A program made the translations under genes and the position numbers. The notes beneath the pieces are model-generated. The model was not told the DNA's origin and did no database searches. It was given only the letters and a program-made list of their open reading frames with translations. Shown piece after piece: positions 1 through 9,800 of a stretch of 40,475 nucleotides of DNA (position 1 is the first letter of the stretch; the number at the start of each line of letters is the position of its first letter). This DNA is from Acanthaster planci (Eukaryota > Echinodermata > Asteroidea > Valvatida > Acanthasteridae): the NCBI RefSeq assembly GCF_001949145.1, contig NW_019091385.1, positions 1,107,770 to 1,148,244 of the forward strand. Direction: 5' to 3'.

Positions 1-183
1 AACAACATGTAACCTGCAAAAATCTTTGTTGCTAAACATAGGTTGGTGATGCACTCTTTGGGGCGAGGCATTAAGCTAAAGGCCCATTAAGCTATCGGCA
101 GATCCAATAGGGAGGCATCCACATGCATAAACATCAATTAATTTAAACCTCAGGAAAATCTTCATCATGCTGGGTTGACTTAC

Positions 184-255
184 TGGTCTCCTTCCAAAGT
201 GATCCAGGAATTTGCTGATCGGGTATGTACCAAGTAGCTCACCAACAAACAGCAT
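184..255 (-). CDS. SVOP-like paralog, coding exon 3
   Basis: This exon has 24 codons between acceptor GACTAG and donor GTAAGTCA. It encodes TM2 and the MFS motif-A loop (FLDHFGRRP). In the neighbouring SVOP gene this segment is fused to the preceding one in a single exon. The rest of the gene lies left of position 1. Confidence 0.75.
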
Positions 256-2055
256 CTAGTCAGAAAAATCAGCATTTGCAAAAAAAAGTCAGCATTCAAA
301 ACAAAATGTTGACAGCTTTAAAATACATTAACTGAATTGAAAATCACAGGGTGAGAAATTCTGACTAATTTTGTTTGCTTAAAAAAGCAAAGAGCAATTT
401 CTAATGCAAACTTTCAAACTTCCCAAATTCAACACAAGTCAACCGGGAGTGTAAACTAGTGTCAATGCGGCCAATTGGCCACTTTCTGGTCCTTTTTTCC
501 TTAACTTTGAGGCCCTTTATACAGATAGTTTAGTATAGTAAAATGTTCCAATTGCAAGCAGATATACACGTATATTGAAGCAACTGTAAAAATAAACTTA
601 CTGTTGAGATAAGTGCAACTTTGTCATCGCTTAATTTCAGAGTACACCTTAAGATTTCATTAATTGTTGTAGACAGGAGAATCTGCGCAAACACAGCAAG
701 CTGTTGAGCAAAAAGAGGAAGAAAATTGAAAACCTAAACATTGATAAGATGTTCTTCCTTCTGCTATTAAGCAAAATTTGTCCAAACCAATCCCACATGT
801 TCTTCCAACAGTGATAATGAAACTTACTTTTTTCCAGCTTTTATTTTAAGAGAATTTACTCTATTACATTTAATATTACTGACACACAGATCCTTGTCAT
901 ATGATTAGTGGAACTCATCTCACATGACAGGCATATTTGTTGCCATTCAAGCCTGGGCTTAAAAACCCGTTCACTCATAGCGAATGGAATTTACCATTCT
1001 ATAGTTTTATCATATCATTCAAAGGATTCTTGTTCGGTGTGTCATATGCATGCATGCTGACATGACTTTCCCAGGTACAACATTGACACATAAAGGACAT
1101 TTACTTTCACAAATTAAAGGGCATAAAGTTAAAGGTGTGACAGCCAAAACCTGTCGATTATAACTGTTACCGTGGAAAACCATTTTTGGTTCCACGAGTT
1201 TGAGGAGTACTCAAAACATTAAGTTTATTTAAATTGAATAAAACTCAAATTAGTTCTAAATCTTTGAGTGATTTGAAATCATAACAGATTAATTTTTAAA
1301 AATCAAATGATAGGATCTGCATGTCAGTTACATGAAACAAATTTTGAGTGGCTTTAAATTATGAATGGGAGAAATATGAATGCAGGGTAAAAGCTGGACT
1401 TTTCCATTTCACAAAGCAAAGCCAAGTGACATAGAAAAGTCAAGATTTTAAGGAGCGATTCCTTCAATTGTCTCTGTGCCACTCAATATTTGTGTGAATA
1501 ATTAAACATTTTAACATGATTCCCTATAATTTCCCAGAAATTTACACATATTTCAATTTCTATGTAAATTAAATGCAAAATCCTGTTATCCTATGCAGGC
1601 TGACATATACAGTTACCAAACGTATGGTCACTGTGACGCTTGAATGAACACATCAAACCAGGTTAGGTGTGGCTCGATGGGAGACTTTAATATACTGTAT
1701 GCACAAAATGTTCCTTATTGAAGACCTCTCTGTCAGACAATTTGAATATTTTGTAATGAAGATTAGTAAAAATCAATACAGGTTGTGGAAGGGGAATGAA
1801 AGTGGTTTTGTGGGGGTCACATGAAAGGGCTGCCTTGGAAAAAATTCAAATAAAATAATGGTTCTACGCTGACATTTTATTATATTCTAAGCATTAGAGC
1901 TCACCTACCATAGCAAGAAAAGATGTGATGAGAATTGTGATTTGTAAACAGCCAACTCCTATAGCATCAATGGCATCATTAACGGAGTAGTCTCCAGAAT
2001 CAGTCTCTGTTTCTGTGGCCGTCTTGGGTGTTGAATTTGACCCATATTCCAGCAT
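184..2055 (-). CDS. SVOP-like transporter paralog, 5' portion (three coding exons, gene continues off left edge)
   Basis: Three exons in compatible phase-0 frames: 2055-1909, 700-602 and 255-184, 82 codons in all, with AG acceptors and GT donors at each internal edge. The product aligns with the N-terminal part of synaptic vesicle 2-related proteins (MFS fold): a Ser/Thr-rich cytosolic tail, then YSVNDAIDAIGVGCLQ (compare [16 protein letters not shown] in the neighbouring SVOP gene), TM1, a loop with ILRCTLKLSDDKVALIST (compare [18 protein letters not shown]), TM2, and the MFS motif-A loop ending FLDHFGRRP. The boundary after LAM is at the same place as the boundary after FCW in the neighbour, so the genes share ancestry. 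One extra intron splits the TM2 region. The start ATG at 2055-2053 is chosen because no in-frame ATG lies between it and the upstream stop near 2190. Oddity: the Asp/Glu pair of TM1 (MADAIEMM in SVOP) is replaced by LAVFAQIL. Family membership is firm; substrate is unknown. Confidence 0.8.
256..1908 (-). other. Introns of the SVOP-like paralog
   Basis: Two introns, 256-601 and 701-1908, excluding the exon at 602-700. Both are AT-rich and begin and end with GT-AG on the minus strand. I see no further exon, repeat or RNA gene in them. Confidence 0.5.
602..700 (-). CDS. SVOP-like paralog, coding exon 2
   Basis: This exon has 33 codons between acceptor CTCAACAG and donor GTAAGTTT, phase 0 at both ends. 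It covers TM1 and the first luminal loop (NEILRCTLKLSDDKVALIST). It aligns with residues 105-137 of the SVOP gene at 6776-21897, but without the acidic residues of that segment. Confidence 0.75.
1909..2055 (-). CDS. SVOP-like paralog, coding exon 1
   Basis: This exon holds 49 codons: a hydrophilic Thr/Glu-rich tail, then YSVNDAIDAIGVGCLQ and the start of TM1. It ends at ATG|GTAGGT in phase 0. The reading frame stays open upstream to about 2190 without an ATG, so an upstream coding exon with a different start cannot be excluded. Confidence 0.75.
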
Positions 2056-4697
2056 GCCTAAGGCTGTTTCTGCCTCTTCCAACGGACCAGCCAGACTCGG
2101 GGTAGTGGCGGTTGATTCTGTATTTTGATAAGTTTTTATATCAAGTCTGACCGAGCTTAACAGATCTTTTTCAAATCTGTACTTTCTTTATCAATCGTAA
2201 TCATAGTCATGAATCCATAGCTAAGAATAAAATCATATATCATTCATTTCAATTTCTACAACTTGTCTTACTTTTCAGAGGTACTTTCTCATCTTTTTTT
2301 CCTCTTAATCTTGCTGTTGATTCACTGGCCATGGTATGAACACAAACTTATATGTAGCCTCAATTCAAGCCACTTTGAGCAAGAAAGTCTGATGCATTTG
2401 TGTTGTAAACAAAACACAGCTACAACTGATGAGAGGAGTTCACGGCTCTCAGGCTGCATTAAACTATATCTGGAGGCAGAGTCTAATACAATCCATGCAG
2501 TTTCACCTGTAGGAAAGAATGAATGTACATTCCATTGCAAAATTTACAGGTGCTTTGCAGGTGCTTTGCAGGTGCTTAATACTGGCTTTCGTCCTACGTA
2601 GTAGTGTGATCCTTTGACATTTCTTGGGTATTCATGTCTCATCCACTTCTATAATCTAATAAATTACACCTATAGTGATTCAGCATGGACAATATAGAAA
2701 GTTAAGCTGACATTAGCCATATTAGTTAACAAGGAAATTACAAAGAACATGAAGGACTCAAGAGTTCCTAATTCTGCTGTTCACAATTTAACAAAGCGAC
2801 CACAGAGAAAGGGAAACTTATTTCCACTAGAAACCTAGTTCACTCAGCCTCCAACGTGCAAAAAAGGTGCAGATTGCATGGACCAATTGACCTTTTTACA
2901 ATAATTGCTTGTTAACGTTTAGAAAATGATAGATTATTACTTCAACTTACCCTGTGCTCTAAGTGTTTAGTATATCCTATGATGACTTCGGTCACAATCA
3001 ATCACATCTCATTTAGATCCCAAAAACTGCTGACACCGAGAGCCTTTGGACGATACACTTGATATCGAGTGTTTTCATCGTCGTATACAAAGCACTAGAA
3101 GTTGTAAGAGTACTACGTGTACTAACTACTTACAAATGCAAAATGATCATGTGATATAGTCTAGGCAATTCAATGCTGCAGCATATGGTCATTCATTCGA
3201 ACAGAATATTTCATCGACGTGACTGCATATATTTATACACAAGCTGCAAACAAAATTTCAATGTCATCTGCAGATAATTGTTTGGTTTGAATTAATGATA
3301 ATCGACAGTCATGACTGATTACAGGATACACAGAAACCTATCTGACTAGATGGCATTGACTGACCGAATCTTATTGGCTTGCCATATGAGGAGATAATCT
3401 CTCCAATGCGGTTGAGTCCTACCAGCATATTTACACATCGGTCACCACAGCATGAGAGTGAGCAGAGTACCAGCAAAAACACCAGGGATGTCAGACATAA
3501 CCAGCAAACAAGCTTATATTCAAAGCAAGGATGGCGCAGTGGTTATTTTCTGTCATGACCAAAAGTGCAGCTACTGGCTTACTAATAATGGGCTGCTTGA
3601 CAATGAAGTGGTATCAAATTTAACAAATTTAAATATACACGTACCTACATGTAACTTTTTAAATTTGGCAAACTCCGAGGAATATCATATTCATACACTT
3701 GGAATTGTTAATTTTTCCACACTAGTAAAGACAATCTTAAAATCTTAATTTCGTGATTTCTTTGAGCAAGAAATAACTATAAAAGAGCATCAAAGAATCA
3801 CACTGGAAATTAATTTAACTGACTCTGTAATAGATGAAAAAACTGACTACAGTTGAAGTTGAATGTATCATCTTCAGCATTATGATGCCAGATGGTCTAC
3901 TTCATAGCCAAGTCCTACATTCATGTCAGTAGACATGAAGTTTGTCAGTGCCGTCTGATGTGGAACTGTCGTCTGAAACAATCAAGTCAGTCATGCCAGT
4001 GACCATGTCTAAATTTATAAAAGTTCCTTTCAACACTGATTTACAAACGATCTATTGATGCTGATCTGGTTTATCTACAATATTCCAGAAAGTAGTCCCA
4101 ACAAAAGGACAGTGATATGTAATTAGTAATGAACAGGGCATCCTAAGTTGCTTGTATGATGGAGCAATGATACATGTCAGATACACGTTTTATGATGGAA
4201 TTTTTTTGTTAGATTGTAGTAGCAAGATTGTTGATACATTTGTGCATTAAACGACGACTTGTAGGTAACAAATTGTTTTGGTAGTGGCATCCAGCCAAGC
4301 GTACTCAAATATAATTGAAGGGATATCATACTAAGAATTAACCAGAAAGCATGTTTTGAAGTTTGTACGACTTGCCTGTGTGCAGGCTGAATCTTTTAAG
4401 ATCAAATGTGCCAACAGTAATCAAAGTGAGGTAAGATAAATACACTGTAATGTAATACGACAGTCAGCCAAGATATAAGGTTTCACCCACAGATCATATC
4501 CAATTGAATTTGTCACTCACCACCTTGCAATTGTCTACAGATCTCATTTGATCTCATCATTATATTCTGACGATTAGTTTTATAAATTGTTTTAAGAACA
4601 TAGATTCTGTGATCATCAAATTAATTTTATCTTAATTTAAAATGATGATTTGCCTTCAATCAACCAGAAATCTGTATCAAGGCAACAGATAACTTTG
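2056..4697. other. Intergenic DNA upstream of the paralog
   Basis: This holds the putative promoter and 5' UTR of the SVOP-like paralog, but no clear TATA box or first exon can be fixed. A 98-codon plus-strand open frame at 3452-3748 resembles no family I know and is probably chance. A triplicated short word 'AGGTGCTTTGC' occurs near 2548-2575. Confidence 0.4.
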
Positions 4698-4835
4698 TTC
4701 GACTTCTAGAGTTATTTGCCCATTAACTGTGAGAGTTGTATTGTCTGCTAACATGCCCATACTGTTCCTAACCGATGAAGGCCTAAAATTAACATAAATA
4801 GAAAACAGCAGTGGTCCTAGAATAGAGCTCTGTGG
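4698..4835 (-). pseudogene. Fragment of non-LTR retrotransposon (LINE) reverse transcriptase
   Basis: On the minus strand, 46 codons stay open and read PQSSILGPLLFSIYVN, later MLADNTTLTVNG. This is the conserved reverse-transcriptase block 'PQGSILGPLLF..YIND' followed by the catalytic 'YADDT' box of Jockey/CR1/RTE-like LINEs. The catalytic pair is damaged (ADN instead of ADD), the PQG glycine is Ser, and a stop follows within about five codons beyond 4698. No flanking endonuclease or other RT blocks are recognisable. It is a dead, heavily truncated copy. Confidence 0.75.
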
Positions 4836-5982
4836 AAAAATATGTCAGTATCAAAGCTTCGGAACATTAAATTACATTTAATCAACAACAGAAATTTCTC
4901 ACTCAACTTTCACTGATAATTGCCAAAAAATCAATGGGCAAAATAAAAACACTACCAAAGCTTTCTGACATAAAAAAAACAAGTACATGCACTTCTTTGC
5001 ATCCACTGAAGAAAATCCAAGAAATTGAGATAAGGTTTTGTGACAAACAATCTAAATTGTTTATTGTGGACACTTCAAAGAAATCAGCAAAGGAGTACAT
5101 TAACAAAATCACATTTGGTAAGGCGGATTAATTAAAACAGATCTGAAGCCTGTCAAGTATCAAAAATATACTGGTACTATAGAAGCTGATAACGGGAATT
5201 CTTTGTGGCAAAAAAAAAAATGCATTAACTCAATACATTTAGACTGCCTGTCAGTGTCATTATTAATTCTTAGGGCATTTAAAAATAATTGAGTTATAAG
5301 ACTCAGATTTTTCCCAGTATTTGGTACATGACAACTAAAATTTTAATGATAAAAACAACAATGGTGAATTTAAAATTTTCTGCACAAGGTGTCTATACTG
5401 GGCTTGAGAAGTTATTGACAAATGTATTGGTCAATTTACTGTAAAGGGAACTACAAGGGTAAGCCTGAACAGTCAGCAACTGTTAATGAAAGACAGAAAC
5501 AGATAAATAAAATTGTGGAATTATTACTTGAAAGAAGCTCGTCAATGTGAATATTATCGTAAGGAAGCCATTCCAAGCTCAATTTAACGTACAAATATAT
5601 ACCATACACATTCTACCTTGCAATTATAACCTTAAATATTCATATTTACACCACTTCATTTCATTTTAAAAGTAATATCCCTGTACCTTATTCATGTTTC
5701 ATATTAGTTTATTACTAAGTACATAAACAATATTCATTAATGATAGCCAATACTAGACACCCTAATGACACAATAATATTGCACTTACAAAAAACCTAAT
5801 TAAGTTCCTAAATGCTTCGATTTTACACACTAAGGGAGCTTAAATAAGGAATGTATCAACCTCCAGTGCAAAATCTCATCATGGATTTTACAGAAAAGAA
5901 AACAAGACTCAACTTTTACAGAGATTTCTAGAGTCTCGTGCAATACAGTTTATTTGTAACGAGTAATGCACTGAGACATGAT
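4836..5982. other. Intergenic DNA between LINE fragment and MITE
   Basis: AT-rich DNA with short chance open frames on both strands (for example 4934-5131 plus). I recognise no gene. It may contain further decayed LINE sequence, but none is convincing. Confidence 0.35.
5949..5954 (-). terminator. Candidate poly(A) signal of SVOP
   Basis: TTTATT on the plus strand reads AATAAA on the minus strand. It is the first canonical hexamer found downstream of the SVOP stop codon, giving a 3' UTR of about 0.8 kb that would include the inverted-repeat element at 5983-6341. A variant signal closer to the stop is equally possible. Confidence 0.3.
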
Positions 5983-6341
5983 CAGTCTGGAGTATTACCA
6001 CATAATGGGCATAAAGCCCATCCCTACTACTACGGCAATTATTGTCCAAATTCAACTTTAAATATCTCAAGTTGGCAACAACAAATTTTAAATCAATGCA
6101 TACAAACGTGTTTTAGAACTTTTAGTTTGTCAGGTTTTTGCACAGGCAATCAAATTTTTGCAATTGGAATTTTTCATTAGTTTTTTTGTTCCATATGCTG
6201 CAACGTTTAAGAAAAGCTACCCGTAACATGGAAACACCTATACAATCTATTGCAGGCTGCTAGAACAAGCCTTGTGATTGGTCAGATCGCACAAAATTTG
6301 TGACGTAATAGGCCTTCCAAATATGGTAATACTCCAAACTG
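5983..6341. mobile_element. Non-autonomous inverted-repeat element (MITE), 359 bp
   Basis: The left end CAGTCTGGAGTATTACCA (5983-6000) and the right end TGGTAATACTCCAAACTG (6324-6341) are inverted repeats matching at 17 of 18 positions. The interior has no coding capacity. Flanks show no clear target-site duplication, so the superfamily is open. It lies just downstream of the SVOP stop codon. Confidence 0.6.
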
Positions 6342-6775
6342 GCTTATCATAAATTGTGTCCACGGTAGAAGCCTAGCCACAAATATGATTTAAACACAGT
6401 CTCATATGAATAAATGTAATAAAATCAGAAAGACAGCAATAATACAGGCAACAGCTGTACCAATTCACCAAAGCAGTTGGAATACTGGCCCAAGATGGCA
6501 GCACTTCTAAGTTCTGACTTCCTCAGACAACGACTCTAAAACTCGGCATTAATACTTTGGGAACACAAGAGTGTCCCTTTTGGAAAAGTAACCAATAAAA
6601 TCTAATTCATAGGACAAATTGGTCATGACCCAAAGATTTGTTATCCGTTCAGGCTGTTAGTATTCCTGAAAACATGACTTCTTTGACACCAAAGTCAGTA
6701 TAGAACCTTATCTTGGACAACTGGGAAGGACTTGTCCTGAACTGACACACAGATGATTTTTTATAGCACAAAGCA
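6342..6775 (-). other. Probable 3' UTR of SVOP
   Basis: Non-coding DNA directly after the SVOP stop codon on the minus strand. It is open to neither strand for long, and I see no repeat in it. Confidence 0.4.
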
Positions 6776-6832
6776 TCACCTTGCCACACCTGCTTCGGTT
6801 GTATTCGTTGGTTTGGATTTGGTGACAACGGT
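6776..6832 (-). CDS. SVOP: SVOP exon 15 (terminal)
   Basis: After acceptor TTTTTCAG an 18-codon tail in frame, beginning [10 protein letters not shown], runs to TGA at 6778-6776. The pyrimidine-rich acceptor and matching phase support it, but no similarity confirms it. A different terminal exon further left is possible. Confidence 0.55.
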   Translation of the reverse strand, partial: TVVTKSKPTNTTEAGVAR

Positions 6833-9800
6833 CTGAAAAACAAGGAAAGGCAGTGAATTTTTTTTAGTGATAGTTACATCGTTTCCCCTGTAACCTTTAC
6901 TCTCAATTAGACCACCAGAGGGCGCTCTCCAGTTTCTTCAGGGTATATCCATGCACATCTAAATAAGTCCTGGACTCAACACAAGCTACTTAATCCACTC
7001 AAATAAAAAAGCAATGCCCATTTTGTGCATGTTTAGTCCCCTTGGAATCCGTCAATAGTGTTTATGCATGTGTATTACAATGTATACCATTCTGAGTGCA
7101 GGAGAATGTGCATTATGTGATATGCACCGTCTAGGCTATACTCAGAGTTTATGGTTTATGGTTACAACAACTTAATACATAGCTTCAATGCTAAGCTATT
7201 ATTTCTTCCTTACCTGCATTTCTCTTCCTTTGGTCTCGATTGGAAGCAGCAAACAGGCGAACACTGCAACAAGAGCCACACCCCCATAAAAGGAGAGGGC
7301 TAGACGAGGAGACACACCCAGCATGACCTACAATCAACGAGAGAGGGCACTAGTCAATACAGACTGAGGTCTTAGAGGGGTTTTCTAAGGAGTCCAAAGT
7401 AAACCGTTATCCAGTTTGACACCATAGAACAAATCATGTTTTTATCGGAATGTTTTTGACTTCATTGACAAGAATGATTTTATGAAGTGAAAGACACAGA
7501 AGGAACATTCCATTTCAAGAAAAAAAAAGAGTGGAATTGAACCAGAACTAAAACCAAAACTAAACCAAACCCAACCCAACGATAAGACCACTTCCTGAAT
7601 ACTCTATTGCAAAGGTCAAGTGATGTTAACAAGGCTTACCTGAGCAACAAATGGAGTCAGCAGAGCTCCAATCCGAGCCATGGCACTACATGAGCCAACA
7701 CCTAGAGCTCTTGTAGCAGTTGGATAAACCTACAAGGCAACAACAACAAATCTAAAATCTCCTCCCAAGGGCAGGTCTCTTTCTGATCTCTTCCGCAGAG
7801 AGAATAGCAGTCGTATATCCCATACGACTCAAGAATTTAAAAAAGGAAAATTATCCTTTCCCAATTATTCAGAGTTTCCAGCATTTCATGAAAACAACCT
7901 TTTCTCTGATTCTTCACTGATGAATTTTCAGAATTCAAGGATAATTAGCTCTACCTATTTCCAGTTGACACGTTTACAAAGTCACCATAGCCCATCATCC
8001 AGTAGAGACACTGTTGAGCCATAAGTCAAAATATATAACAGGCTGACCACTTTCTCTTTTAGGCCCATCAAAGTTCTTAACTTTTCCTTAAGAGGAAAAA
8101 ACAAAAATTATATCCAGGTTTTCCCCAATTTCAAGGATTAATGTTCATATCTCCGAATAAAACTGAAAGCAGGGGACATTGTAAGGGTTATTTGAGGGGA
8201 GGGGGAAGAGGGAGGGAGGGGGAGTGGTTGGGCAGGAAATGTCACCCCTCCCAGTCTGCAGGTCAATCAATTACCTCAGGCGTGTAGACATAAGCTGCCT
8301 GGAATGCACCGGATATAAATCCTCTTGCTGCAAACAGGAAGACAGTCAGTAACGTCCTGCAAACAAAAAATGAAATCACTGAGGTATTAAGAGGTAGGAC
8401 CACACACTGACAGAGTTACCCTTAATCCTCTAGGATAGTTGGACATGAAGGAATTTGAAGGATATAGGACAGCTGGGATAGCCCTAACAGTCCCGAGTAC
8501 TCCAATTTCAATGTGATTTTACATACACCCTAGGGGTTAGGGTTAACCCTGAGAAGCTGAATACAACTGAACTATCAAATCCTGAGAATAAAACACTTTC
8601 AATACAACATCCTGCTAACAATCAAAAGGAAATCTTTCAGGTCCTTAGTCTTTATATTTTTCATTTCCATCCATGACATGGTTCCTGACAACAAGGTAAT
8701 CAGTGAAGACGTTCCACACAAATGTACTTTTATCCTGTCAGTTCCATTCAATCATTACTTTTCACAAACCCTACGGGTTGAGAGTTATGCACAATTTAGC
8801 TTCACAGACAGTTTGACCTATCCTCAATCTAAACTCAACTGACAGTGTTTGGTAGAAACCATCTATGTTCTCATTTGGGACTCAATACTCTGCACGAATT
8901 CAGAGAATGTACCATTGGATTACTGCATGCTGGTGGATTCAAAACATTCAGGAAGACTGCAGGTAAACTTAACAAGCAGTTCAGGACGTAATATAATCTC
9001 AGTTATACAAATAGTTGTCCAACTTACGTTGATGTACAAATAAACAGGAGGAACATGAAAATGGCAAAGCAAAGGAATTCAATTCCCATTGTTTTCTTCC
9101 TGCCAAGTTTCTCGATGATGACAAATGTGAGAATAATACCTGTAACGAGAGCAACGGAAAAACTGTGAAGGATGAAACAATGAAAAAAATTCAACAGAAG
9201 AAACAATATCGGCACCTCAAATTTGACAATACAGTTGACAGGATAGTACATTGCCCTACCTTATGCATAGTCATGAGCAAGAGCTGAACTCTCATTGGAC
9301 CATTCAATGTTACAAGTTGTTACTTTTGCTGTTCATCTACATGCTTACAAGGATCTGGTTACCAGTCAAATAAGTGCTTGAACTGTACATTCCTTAGCTA
9401 GGTCATATGCACACAGCATATGAACCACTTCGCACCAGGATGCCCGGTACTGGAGACCTTAGGTTTGTACCCATAGCAGAGGTGCACAAAATTGGACAAA
9501 GGCGCTGGGCCTTGTGCAAAAGACCATACTCCAAACAAAAGACCAGGCCTGCTAGGAATTGCCAACATTTTTTCAATTGTCAATAACGGACGTAATTTGT
9601 CATTGTTTTGAAACAGTATACCACTATTTGTGGCATTCAGTGCGAGCGGATGAGCGATACAATACCGCTGCATGCTAATCTGGTCACATTTGAAACGATA
9701 CCAGGAATGTACTGGGCCAGTTTCAGGAACAAAAGAAAATTACGCAACACCACACAACCTGGGCTCTCTTTACAAGGTGGCTGGCCTGGCTAAAATACTT

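Noticed and set aside
3452-3748. 98-codon plus-strand open frame
   Set aside because: No family resemblance, no splice or promoter context, and such lengths occur by chance in 40 kb of six-frame AT-rich sequence.
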